Below, in pieces: positions 48,023 through 56,333 of a stretch of DNA of 64,000 nt. The position numbers were made by a program, and so were the translations under genes. Under the pieces are notes generated by a model. That model saw nothing but the letters and a program-made list of their open reading frames with translations. It had not been told where the DNA came from and did not search any database. Source of the stretch: Thalassospira indica (lineage in GTDB: Bacteria > Pseudomonadota > Alphaproteobacteria > Rhodospirillales > Thalassospiraceae); the NCBI RefSeq assembly GCF_003403095.1, contig NZ_CP031555.1, positions 930,001-994,000 on the forward strand, in the 5' to 3' direction. Numbering within the stretch: the first letter of the stretch is position 1; every line of letters starts with the position of its first letter.

Positions 48023-48913
48023 ATGGGTAACATATTACGATCCAAACGATTTTGGCTGGTCGCACCTGCGGTTGTCTATATCGGCTTCTTTATGGCCGTG
48101 CCGCTGTTGCAGATGGCCTATGTTTCTGTGTTGGAACGCGGTGATTATGGCGGGGTGAACTGGGGGGCATTTTCGATGGATGCCTATATCAGTTTCATCT
48201 TTGAACGCGATCTGATGGACAATCTGGTGGTCAATACCGACTACCTGCAGATTTTCGCCCGTTCCTTTGGCCTGTCGGCGATGACGACGGTCTTTGCCCT
48301 TTTGCTGGGTTTCCCGACCGCGTTTTACATTTCAACCCAACCGCAAAGCCGTCGCAACTTCCTGATCTTTCTGGTGACCATTCCGTTCTGGACCAACATT
48401 CTGGTGCGGAACTATGCTTGGATGCTGTTGCTGCGCAATGGCGGGTTGATTGATGGTGCGCTGAATTGGATGGGCATTGAAACCGGCGGGCTTGATGTCC
48501 TTTACACGCCCTACGCAGTTTCCATCGGTCTGACTTATACCTATCTGCCATTCATGGTTTTGCCGATCTATGCCAGCCTTGAAAAGCTTGACCATCGGCT
48601 GGTCGAGGCGGCCTTTGATCTGGGTGCTGACAAACGTCGCGCCATGACCCGGGTGATCTTGCCACTTGCGGCACCGGGCATTGCCGCGGGCTGCATTCTG
48701 GTCTTCATTCCGTGCCTTGGCGCTTATGTGACCCCGGAACTTCTGGGCGGCGGCAAGTTCATGATGATTGCCAACCTGATCGGCAGCCAGTTTGGTGCGG
48801 CACGTAACTGGCCGCTTGGTGCCGGGCTTGGCTTTGTGCTTCTGGCCCTCGTTCTGATTGCGATGATGGTCTATTCGTTCAAGTTCAAATCATTGCCGGA
48901 GGAAAGCCGATGA
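48023..48913 (+). CDS. Polyamine-type ABC transporter permease (PotB-like)
   Basis: This 296-residue inner-membrane protein has about six helices and the EAA loop LVEAAFDLGADKRRAMTRVILPLAAPG, which contacts the ATPase. ATG 48023 is used rather than a TTG at 48017. The stop overlaps the start of the second permease (ATGA). Confidence 0.93.
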   Translation: MGNILRSKRFWLVAPAVVYIGFFMAVPLLQMAYVSVLERGDYGGVNWGAFSMDAYISFIFERDLMDNLVVNTDYLQIFARSFGLSAMTTVFALLLGFPTAFYISTQPQSRRNFLIFLVTIPFWTNILVRNYAWMLLLRNGGLIDGALNWMGIETGGLDVLYTPYAVSIGLTYTYLPFMVLPIYASLEKLDHRLVEAAFDLGADKRRAMTRVILPLAAPGIAAGCILVFIPCLGAYVTPELLGGGKFMMIANLIGSQFGAARNWPLGAGLGFVLLALVLIAMMVYSFKFKSLPEESR

Positions 48914-49704
48914 AAGTCGATGCTTCCAACCCGCTGTGGCGTTTTCGCGGGATTACCTCGACGGCAATGTTTTTCTTTGCCTATCTGTATTTGCCGATTG
49001 TCGTCCTGATCGCGCTGTCGTTTAACGAAAACCGTCTGGCGACGATCTGGACCGGTTTTACCATGGACTGGTATGTCACAGCCCTTTCCAACGATGACAT
49101 GCTGCGCGCAGCTCAGAATTCCATCGTAATTGCGGTGTCGGCAACCGTGCTTGCCACCATTGCCGCCACCCTTGCTGCAATGGGCATGTCACGGGGCCGG
49201 TTTAAGGGCGAGGCAGGCGTTTCAGCTATGCTGGTTCTGCCGTTGCTCGTACCTGAAATCGTGACGGCGATTGCGACCCTTCTGTTCTTTGTCGCATTGG
49301 GGATCAAGCTGGGCCTTCTGACCGTGATCATTGCCCATACAGTCTTTTGCATTCCGTTTGCTTATCTGCCGATCCGCGCACGGTTGGAGGGCATGGACCC
49401 GGCACTGGTCGAGGCGGCAAATGATTTATATGCCAATGAATGGAAAGCCTTCCGGCGTGTGACCCTGCCGTTGCTGTGGCCGGGAATTTTGTCAGGCGCG
49501 ATGTTGTCCTTCATCATCTCGCTTGATGACTTTGTCATTTCCTATTTCGTTGGCGGTGCAGGGGCAACGACCTTGCCGATCTATATTTTTGGGATGATCC
49601 GGATCGGGATCACGCCCGAGGTCAATGCTGTCTCTGCGATGATGCTGATTGTCTCAATCTTGTTTGTCAGCATCTCGTTCCTGATTGATCGTATTCGATA
49701 TTGA
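48910..49704 (+). CDS. Polyamine-type ABC transporter permease (PotC-like)
   Basis: This 264-residue permease is paired with the previous one. The EAA loop is LVEAANDLYANEWKAFRRVTLPLLWPG. Helices ALSFNENRLATIWTGF and FIISLDDFVISYFVGGAGATTLP are typical of PotC. The start codon overlaps the upstream stop. Confidence 0.93.
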   Translation: MKVDASNPLWRFRGITSTAMFFFAYLYLPIVVLIALSFNENRLATIWTGFTMDWYVTALSNDDMLRAAQNSIVIAVSATVLATIAATLAAMGMSRGRFKGEAGVSAMLVLPLLVPEIVTAIATLLFFVALGIKLGLLTVIIAHTVFCIPFAYLPIRARLEGMDPALVEAANDLYANEWKAFRRVTLPLLWPGILSGAMLSFIISLDDFVISYFVGGAGATTLPIYIFGMIRIGITPEVNAVSAMMLIVSILFVSISFLIDRIRY

Positions 49705-49796
49705 TCTCTGAAATTCAAAACGGGATTGCCGGTTCCCGGACGGGCCGGCCATCCGAATAACAAAACAACCCACCGTCCTTATTTGGGAGTCTCACG

Positions 49797-50837
49797 ATGA
49801 AACTACGTTCTGTGCTTCTGGGAGCATCCGCGATAGCCTTGTTGTCGGTCGGTTCGGCAAAGGCGGATGGCGAACTGTTTTTCTATAACTGGTCGAACTA
49901 TTTTCCGCCGGAACTGATGGAAAAGTTCGAAGCAGAAACCGGCATCAAGGTGACCCTTGATGTGTATGATTCCAACGAAACCATGCTGGCAAAGCTTCAG
50001 GCCGGTGCGTCGGGCTATGACATTGCTGTCGCATCCGACTACATGGTTGACGTGATGATCAAGGAAGGTCTGGCAACCAAGTTCGATGCCAAAAGCCTTG
50101 AGAATTTCAGCAATGTTGCCAAGCCGCACGACACCATGAAATACGATCCGGAGCGCGAATACTCCGTGACATACCTCTGGGGAACCACCGGCTTCACCTA
50201 TGATGCGGCGGCGGTTGACGGCGAACTTGAAAACAGCTGGAAGGAATTCTTCGAACCGCGTGAAGAATTCCGTGGCAAGATTGGCGCGCTGAACGACGAA
50301 GTCGAAATGTTCAATGCTGCGTCGTATTATGCCGGTGTTGAAAAATGCACCGAGGACCCGGCAGAGGCCCAGAAGGTTCTTGATGTTCTGACAAAACAGA
50401 AACCCTACATTGCTGTTTACAGCTCTGAGGGCACCATCGACCGTATGTCGGCCCGCGAAGTTCAGATGCACATGCAGTGGAACGGTGCAGCCCACCGGAC
50501 CAAGGAAAGCATCCCCGAGGCTGTGTTTGTCTATCCAAAAGAAGGCCTGACCTATTGGGCCGATCACTTCGTCATTCCGGCGGGTGCACCGAATCTTGAA
50601 AACGCCAAGACCTTCATTAACTGGATGATGCAGCCGGAAAACGCGGCAGAAGCCTCGAACTATGCCGGTTACATGAACTCGATCAAGGGGACTGGCGAAT
50701 TTATGGATCCGGCGCTGAATTCCGATCCGGCCGTGAACATGCCAGAAGAATACGCAGACCTTTTGATCGCGTCGCAGAACTGCTCGGTCAAGGCGCGTGA
50801 TCTTCGTAACCGTGTCTGGACCAAACTTAAAAACTAA
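49797..50837 (+). CDS. Polyamine-type periplasmic binding protein (PotD/PotF-like)
   Basis: This 346-residue receptor has a signal peptide (residues 1-23, ending SAKA before DGELFF). The mature start FFYNWSNYFPPELMEKFEAE and YDSNETMLAKLQAGASGYD match the PotD/PotF family, which bind putrescine or spermidine. Related proteins can bind other amines. The ribosome-binding site is GGGAGT. It is separated by 92 bases from the permease gene. Confidence 0.92.
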   Translation: MKLRSVLLGASAIALLSVGSAKADGELFFYNWSNYFPPELMEKFEAETGIKVTLDVYDSNETMLAKLQAGASGYDIAVASDYMVDVMIKEGLATKFDAKSLENFSNVAKPHDTMKYDPEREYSVTYLWGTTGFTYDAAAVDGELENSWKEFFEPREEFRGKIGALNDEVEMFNAASYYAGVEKCTEDPAEAQKVLDVLTKQKPYIAVYSSEGTIDRMSAREVQMHMQWNGAAHRTKESIPEAVFVYPKEGLTYWADHFVIPAGAPNLENAKTFINWMMQPENAAEASNYAGYMNSIKGTGEFMDPALNSDPAVNMPEEYADLLIASQNCSVKARDLRNRVWTKLKN

Positions 50838-50862
50838 GTCTGGTTCCATTCCCGATCTATCT

Positions 50863-50890
50863 GATCCGGCTGTCAGTTGATGGCCGGATC
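50863..50890 (+). other. Intercistronic hairpin after the binding-protein gene
   Basis: GATCCGGC (50863-50870) pairs with GCCGGATC (50883-50890). The downstream sequence is only weakly T-rich (GATTTTAGC), so partial termination is the most that can be claimed. Confidence 0.4.
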
Positions 50891-50937
50891 ATGCCGATTT
50901 TAGCTAAACGCCCCTCTGAATATCAGGAACGCTGATC

Positions 50938-51870
50938 ATGACGTCTCCGGCATCCTTCCCCGAATATGTAACCCTGGCCCTTTGGGCGACGAACCTTGGC
51001 CGACCCGTTAAAGACTTGGCGGGGTGGGCCAATCACGTTGATGCCCAGATGGCCGAGGCGGCAAAGCAGGGGGCAAAGATCTTTGTCTTGCCGGAATATG
51101 CCAGCGAACAATGGTTGGCCTTCAAGCCCACGGGTCTGCAAACAGGTGAAGAAATCGCCTGGATGGCCGAGCTCGCGCCCGAGGCCCGAAAATATGGTGC
51201 CGAGCTTGCCAAAAAGCATGACATGCTTCTGGTTGCTGGCAGCATGCCCTGGCACATTGATCCTGAAAATCCAGATGCCGGGCAAACCAACAGCGCAATG
51301 ATTTTCACCCCCGAAGGCGATGCCATCATTCAGGACAAGCTTTCCCTGACGCCGGGCGAACAGGAACCGGAAAACTGGAACCTGACACCGGGCAAGGCTT
51401 TTAATGTCATTAAATGGCGTGGGCTGAATGTGGCCGTGCTGATCTGTCTCGATATTGAAATGCCGGCCTTGTCTTGCCTGCTGGCACCACTTGATATTGA
51501 TTTGTTGCTGGTCCCATCCATGACACTGACACCGTCTGGCTATCACCGGGTGTTTGGCTGTGCAAAGGCGCGTGCGGTTGAACTGATGACCGTGGTTGCT
51601 GCCTGCGGCACGACGGGTGCTGCGGTCAACACCACCAACAACCCGACCAACTATTCGGGTTGCTCGGTTTATACCCCGTGCGAACCGCAATTGGGTCATA
51701 CCGGCCGCTTTGCCGAGACTGAGCCGACCTTTGATGATGGTGCGGATGGCGAAGTTCTGATTGCCAAGGATGTGCCGATTGGACTGGTTCGCACGCTTCG
51801 CAATGGCGAAGCCGAAGTCTGGCCGGGCGGCTGGACGGCAGGCCATGTGTCCGTCAAAAAAAACGGCTAG
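50938..51870 (+). CDS. Nitrilase-superfamily carbon-nitrogen hydrolase
   Basis: This 310-residue cytoplasmic hydrolase has the Glu-Lys-Cys triad: Glu in VLPEYASEQW, Lys in QDKLSLTPGEQE and Cys in VLICLDIEMPALSC. The branch cannot be told from sequence alone. Candidates are an omega-amidase, an N-carbamoyl-polyamine amidase or an aliphatic amidase. Following a polyamine-type importer, a role in processing an imported amine or amide is plausible. The start has AGGAA upstream. Confidence 0.88.
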   Translation: MTSPASFPEYVTLALWATNLGRPVKDLAGWANHVDAQMAEAAKQGAKIFVLPEYASEQWLAFKPTGLQTGEEIAWMAELAPEARKYGAELAKKHDMLLVAGSMPWHIDPENPDAGQTNSAMIFTPEGDAIIQDKLSLTPGEQEPENWNLTPGKAFNVIKWRGLNVAVLICLDIEMPALSCLLAPLDIDLLLVPSMTLTPSGYHRVFGCAKARAVELMTVVAACGTTGAAVNTTNNPTNYSGCSVYTPCEPQLGHTGRFAETEPTFDDGADGEVLIAKDVPIGLVRTLRNGEAEVWPGGWTAGHVSVKKNG

Positions 51871-51973
51871 CCCCTGCGTGGGAAAATCCTGAAATCTTTG
51901 CTTGATCTGCATCGCTCTTCAAAGATGATGTTTCCTGTGACAGCGACAGAAATCTAAATCAGGAACAGTCATC

Positions 51974-52867
51974 ATGAAAATTGCGGTAATGGGTGCCGGG
52001 GCAGTTGGGTGTTATTATGGTGCGATGCTGGCCCGTGCTGGTCATGACGTCACCTTGATCGGGCGTCCCAGCCATGTCGAGGCGATGAACCGCGATGGCT
52101 TGTTGCTCGATTTCGGGGCCTCGCAGGAATATGTCACCGTCACGGGGAATACCGATGCCGCCGGTGTTGCCGGTGCGGATATGATCCTGTTTTGCGTTAA
52201 GTCCACCGACACCGTTGAGGCAGGCGAGCAGATCAAGCCTTTCATCTCTGCCAACACAATCGTGCTGAGCCTGCAAAACGGTGTGGATAACGCCGAACGA
52301 CTTGGCGGTGTTCTTGGTCAACCCGTCATCCCAGTGGTGGTTTATGTTGCGACCAGTATGGGCGGACCAGGCCACGTCAAACACCACGGCCGGGGAGAAC
52401 TTGTCATCGGCCCATCTGCGCAAAGTCAGACAGTCGTCGATACACTGGTGCCAGCCAAAATTCCGGTTGAGGTCTCCGACAATGCCGAAGGCGCCCTTTG
52501 GGCCAAGATGATTTTGAACTGTGCCTATAATGCGCTTTCGGCGATCACGCAGCTGCCTTACGGTGAGGTCGTGCAAGGTGTCGGTGTCTGGGATGTAATG
52601 CGCAATGCGGTGGATGAATGTCTGGCCGTTGCCAAGGGATGTGGGGTGACGGTGCCGGGTGATGTTTGGGGCGCGATTGAAAAGATCGCCGAAACCATGC
52701 CCGGTCAGTTTTCCTCAACCGCACAGGATCTGGCACGCGGCAAAGCAAGCGAGATTGATTTCCTGAACGGGTATATCGTTCGCAAGGGGGCGGAGCTTGG
52801 TATCGCAACGCCGACCAATCTTGCCCTGCATGCCCTGACCAAGCTTCAGGAAACCAAAGTGGCGTAA
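51974..52867 (+). CDS. Ketopantoate reductase family protein (PanE/ApbA)
   Basis: This 297-residue NADPH-dependent reductase has the N-terminal dinucleotide motif MKIAVMGAGAVGCYYGAMLA, a catalytic Lys in LWAKMILNCAYNALSA and the C-terminal SSTAQDLARGKASEIDFLNG active-site helix. It could reduce 2-dehydropantoate for pantothenate synthesis, but many such paralogues act on other 2-oxo acids. Its position after the transporter and nitrilase genes suggests a catabolic partner. It ends 8 bases before the stop of the convergent DMT gene. Confidence 0.9.
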   Translation: MKIAVMGAGAVGCYYGAMLARAGHDVTLIGRPSHVEAMNRDGLLLDFGASQEYVTVTGNTDAAGVAGADMILFCVKSTDTVEAGEQIKPFISANTIVLSLQNGVDNAERLGGVLGQPVIPVVVYVATSMGGPGHVKHHGRGELVIGPSAQSQTVVDTLVPAKIPVEVSDNAEGALWAKMILNCAYNALSAITQLPYGEVVQGVGVWDVMRNAVDECLAVAKGCGVTVPGDVWGAIEKIAETMPGQFSSTAQDLARGKASEIDFLNGYIVRKGAELGIATPTNLALHALTKLQETKVA

Positions 52868-52875
52868 TCGCCGGG

Positions 52876-53817
52876 TTATTCGGCCGGTGAGTTGGCCGGT
52901 TCGGTTGATGTCTCGGGCGTTCTTTTGAATTTGCGAGCAACGGCTGCAACGATCTGGTCGTTAAACATCACAAGGGCCGCGGCCATCACGATGAAGACGC
53001 CGCCCATCAGGCTGATCGGTGCCGGTAAGACGCCAAACACCACAAGATCGAGAATGATCGCCCAAATCATGGCGGTATATTCAAAGGCCGACAGGGTCGA
53101 TGCCGGGGCACGCGCCAGGGCCTCGGTCATGGCGATATGGGCAAGCCCGCCGGTCAGCCCGGCGCCAATCAGGAACACAATGTTGCTTGTCGAAAGCGGT
53201 GCCCAGCCAAACGGGATGGTCAAAAGCCCGCCGATCGAACAGATCACAGCAAAGTAAAAGGCAATCGTGCCAGACGGTTCCGTCGTGGTCAGCGACTTGA
53301 TCTGTACCTTGGCAAAGGCCGTGGTGACAGCAAAGGCCACACCGGCCCCGATGCCGATCAGGGTGTTGTGATCCAGCCCCGGGGTCGACAGCATTGGCCA
53401 CAGCATCAGGAACACCCCGGCAAAGCCGCCGATGGTTGCACTGATCACAAGCCATCCCGGATTTTCACGAAGCGTGATGATCGCAACCGGGATCAGAATA
53501 AGCGGGGCAAGGAAGCCAAGTGCGGTGGCCAGCGCCAGTGGCAGATAAGCCAACGACACAAAGGCCAGAAACATCGAAACGCAGCCATAAGTGCTGCGTT
53601 TCAGATGTCCAAACGGGCGTTTGGTCTTAAGCGCCCTGGGAAACTGATTGCGCCACATCAGGTAAGCCACAATCGGGATCAGCGCGACACTGCTCCGCCA
53701 GAAAACGATCTGACCGGTCGGGGCCTCAAAGGATGCCAACCGGACAAACAGGTTCATGACCCCGAACAATCCGGTCGCGGCAAGGCGTAACCCAATTCCA
53801 GACCAGAAACTGTTCAT
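52876..53817 (-). CDS. DMT-superfamily (EamA) exporter
   Basis: This 313-residue inner-membrane protein has ten helices in two EamA repeats (~10-140 and ~155-285). It has the usual AFEYTAMIWAIILDLVVFG in the second repeat and a polar C-terminal tail. Such proteins export amino acids or other metabolites; the substrate is unknown. A GGAAG ribosome-binding site precedes ATG 53817. The AraC gene upstream on the same strand could regulate it. Confidence 0.9.
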   Translation of the reverse strand: MNSFWSGIGLRLAATGLFGVMNLFVRLASFEAPTGQIVFWRSSVALIPIVAYLMWRNQFPRALKTKRPFGHLKRSTYGCVSMFLAFVSLAYLPLALATALGFLAPLILIPVAIITLRENPGWLVISATIGGFAGVFLMLWPMLSTPGLDHNTLIGIGAGVAFAVTTAFAKVQIKSLTTTEPSGTIAFYFAVICSIGGLLTIPFGWAPLSTSNIVFLIGAGLTGGLAHIAMTEALARAPASTLSAFEYTAMIWAIILDLVVFGVLPAPISLMGGVFIVMAAALVMFNDQIVAAVARKFKRTPETSTEPANSPAE

Positions 53818-53953
53818 TGCGATCTTCCTGAATGGTGGCGGGTGCTTGGCACCTGTTTTCAGGAATATCGTAAGTTGGGGGCGGGCAATACTGATAAAAT
53901 TTCATGTCAGAGATGCGGGAATTCTGACACGGCTTGGCGGTAAAAGGGGCGTT

Positions 53954-54991
53954 TCAAAGCGTGTGCAGCCACTTTTCATAGCGTGTATCACGTTCACTGC
54001 CTTCCGCGTCCTGCACGTTATTCAATGCATTTTGCTGGCTGCGTCTGAAATCACCCGGTGTCATGTCAAATTTTTCGCGAAATGCCCGGATGAAGGACGT
54101 GTCACTGGAAAATCCGCATTCGAGCGCGACGTCGTAAAGGGAACGGGGGCGCTTCGTTGTGGTGCTAAGCAATTGCTTGGCACGGCGCAAACGCAGATCA
54201 CGTGTGTAGCGATAAACGCCGCCATGCTCTTCAAGCAACTGATACAGCTTGGATCGTGAAATGCCTAACTCTCTTGCCGCACGGTCCGGGGTGAGGTCGG
54301 GGCGCGAAAAATTCTCCCGGAAATAACGCCGGATCAACGTCATGACTTCAAGGTTCTGGCGTTTATTGGTCGTCTCGCTTGTTTCGCCATATGCGGAATT
54401 GAGGCACGCGGCAAGCATATCGGCAAAGCTGTTTTCAAGCACATGGGCATGCTCGGTCTTGAGCGCCGAAGCATTGGCCTTCAGCGAGCGCATCAGATTT
54501 GCAACAATCCGGACCATCGGGTCACGCGGGCTTAGAAACCGCATGTTGTGATCTTCGGGCAGGGTAAGCCGGTCTTCAAGAAGAGGGCGAGGAATGATGA
54601 AGGCAAGGTTATCAAAATCGCTTGTTGTTGCCCGTGCTACTTGCGACAGGTCCTGAAAGAGCAAGCCGTCAGCCTCTATTTCCTGGCCGTCCTTGCCATC
54701 ATCTGTCGACATGCCACCGTTATAGTAAAGCTGGACCATATAATGATCCATGCCGTCGGCAGCGATTGTCTTGGAACTGCGTTCCCAGAACTGATGTGTG
54801 CTGTTGGTGCGGGCGATCATCATCGATCCCAACAAATCCGCATCCAATGTTGCATGGAAGTTGTTCTTGCGGATGTCGGGAAGGGTTTCGACGCTGAAAA
54901 TGCAGTCAATACTACTTTGCCAAACGTCATAACGTTTGGACATAGGTAGGTCATTGACCGTGAAAAAAGTATGGGTTGCTGACTGTGTCAT
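53954..54991 (-). CDS. AraC-family regulator (AraC_binding_2 type)
   Basis: This ~345-residue regulator has an N-terminal AraC_binding_2-like domain (residues ~15-190) and a C-terminal double helix-turn-helix (RAARELGISRSKLYQLLEEHG and SLYDVALECGFSSDTSFIRAFR). ATG 54991 is preferred because GGGAG lies 7 bases upstream. The frame also allows a start at 55063. It is divergent from the tandem paralogue genes, and the intergenic DNA holds repeated 9-mers that suit an AraC-type operator. Confidence 0.9.
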   Translation of the reverse strand: MTQSATHTFFTVNDLPMSKRYDVWQSSIDCIFSVETLPDIRKNNFHATLDADLLGSMMIARTNSTHQFWERSSKTIAADGMDHYMVQLYYNGGMSTDDGKDGQEIEADGLLFQDLSQVARATTSDFDNLAFIIPRPLLEDRLTLPEDHNMRFLSPRDPMVRIVANLMRSLKANASALKTEHAHVLENSFADMLAACLNSAYGETSETTNKRQNLEVMTLIRRYFRENFSRPDLTPDRAARELGISRSKLYQLLEEHGGVYRYTRDLRLRRAKQLLSTTTKRPRSLYDVALECGFSSDTSFIRAFREKFDMTPGDFRRSQQNALNNVQDAEGSERDTRYEKWLHTL

Positions 54992-55112
54992 GCCTGACTC
55001 CCGGTTTTGCTTCATTGCAAACAACGCTACTTGCGCGGGTGCATCTGGATTAATATTCGACATCTCTAATACCAGATTTTTTTCATATTAAGCGGAAACC
55101 GGGCGTTTCGTC

Positions 55113-55198
55113 AAAACCACAAAGGTATAGGTTTAGGTAAAAATGAACGCAAAGGTATTATGATTGCGTAAGGGGATCTGGATTATACCTTTGGTTTT
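55113..55198. promoter_or_regulatory. Three CAAAGGTAT repeats upstream of the paralogue genes
   Basis: Two direct copies of CAAAGGTAT begin at 55120 and 55150, exactly 30 bases apart. An inverted copy lies at 55185-55193. The outer two extend into an almost perfect ~15-bp dyad. Such arrays are typical of AraC-family operators. The rest of the 54992-55410 gap holds only a doubtful small frame (55207-55410). Confidence 0.6.
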
Positions 55199-55206
55199 AA
55201 GGTCTT

Positions 55207-55410
55207 ATGGCTATACGGGATGTTAGGGATTATTTTTTCGAAATCCCTTTATTAGGTGTTTTGGATGGTTCGCACATTTTTTTGGACGCTTCGTGCATTG
55301 TCACCCCGCTGCACATGGTAAAAATCCAAAAAACAGAGATGCCGCCTATGACGAAAAACAGAAAACGCTGGCGGCCCTTATCAGTGTGTGCACCGAACCT
55401 TGGGGATTAG
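55207..55410 (+). CDS. Doubtful small ORF directly upstream of the first paralogue
   Basis: This 67-codon frame starts with ATG after AAGG. Its TAG stop immediately abuts the ATG of the next gene, in the same frame. It has no recognisable domain and ends in an Arg/Lys-rich segment. It could be a leader peptide or simply leader DNA. The in-frame TAG shows the next gene cannot start earlier. Confidence 0.25.
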   Translation: MAIRDVRDYFFEIPLLGVLDGSHIFLDASCIVTPLHMVKIQKTEMPPMTKNRKRWRPLSVCAPNLGD

Positions 55411-55971
55411 ATGCATTCGACAGAACCACATCCGGCACGCCGGACGGGGGAGAAGAACTATGCCGGCCCCGGCCGTGACTGGGGAAAGAACTGCCACGTG
55501 TTACCCGGACGTCGTCAAGGTGAGAAAAATCATCATTTCTGGCAGAGCCGGGAAGATCAGGAACCGGTTTTCCTATCCTTTGATGATGAACCATCAGCAG
55601 CGTCATGCTTTGGCGATCCTGAGATGGCGGAGGGTGCAGAACCGTCTTCTGTGAACCAGTCTCTTGCGGCGACCTTCGATATGATGAAGTCGCTTTCTGA
55701 GCTGGTCCGCGTATTGGAAGCTATTCGTTCTGTTTCCAATGAAAATGATATCTTCAGCGCAGACGAGCGACTTCTGGACCATACGAAAGACACGTCGTCA
55801 ACAGGTGGCGAAGGCAATGACACCCGCCCGTGGGTGCTCGCCGTGATTGACCAACTGGCCGTATTGGGTGCGTCGGAACGCATTCCGTCGCTCAACCATG
55901 GTGCGAAGGCAATGGCCTATGGCAACCGCATTCAAGCGGCGAATGATGTCGTATCACGGGTCTCGCACTAA
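55411..55971 (+). CDS. Unrecognised protein with EPHPARR/GRDWG signature, paralogue 1
   Basis: This 186-residue soluble protein belongs to no family I recognise. Its first ~45 residues (EPHPARRTGEKN, GPGRDWGKNCHVLPGRR, then a His- and Trp-containing segment) are nearly the same as those of the gene at 56334. A helical middle (FDMMKSLSELVRVLEAIRSV, residues ~90-110) is also shared in pattern, while the C-terminal part differs. No signal peptide or membrane helix is seen. GGGGA precedes ATG 55411. The gene follows a repeat array and a divergent AraC gene, so it is likely AraC-controlled. Confidence 0.75.
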   Translation: MHSTEPHPARRTGEKNYAGPGRDWGKNCHVLPGRRQGEKNHHFWQSREDQEPVFLSFDDEPSAASCFGDPEMAEGAEPSSVNQSLAATFDMMKSLSELVRVLEAIRSVSNENDIFSADERLLDHTKDTSSTGGEGNDTRPWVLAVIDQLAVLGASERIPSLNHGAKAMAYGNRIQAANDVVSRVSH

Positions 55972-56333
55972 AAATAAACTCAAGACCGATCATAAAGAAC
56001 TGTAGGTATCACTGCCCTAAGTGAGGCTGACTTGCGATCTCGCAGTGTGTATTTCTGTTTCCTGATCCAGGCATAAATGCGCAACAGACCGGATAGTGTA
56101 TCTGGGTGCTGTTGGCTGCTGCGTGCTTTTCCAAAGCCGAAAAGCTGGGTTTTGCCACGTTTTTTGGACAATTTGCATATTCATATGGATGGAATGTGCA
56201 ATTCCGGCAAACAACCTGTGGTATTTGTGGATTAAATAATAAGACACATGTCCGTTCACAGAGTGGGAATATCTGCGTTCAAGTAAGGGCATGGATATCA
56301 GAGAAGCGCACTTATTACGCTCTGGGGAAAGAG
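55972..56333. other. Gap between the two paralogues
   Basis: These ~360 bases are more AT-rich than the flanking genes. The frame of the second paralogue is open back to 56106, but that stretch is not similar to the first paralogue and has no good start signal. No terminator or perfect dyad is evident. It probably carries a separate promoter for the second gene. Confidence 0.4.
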
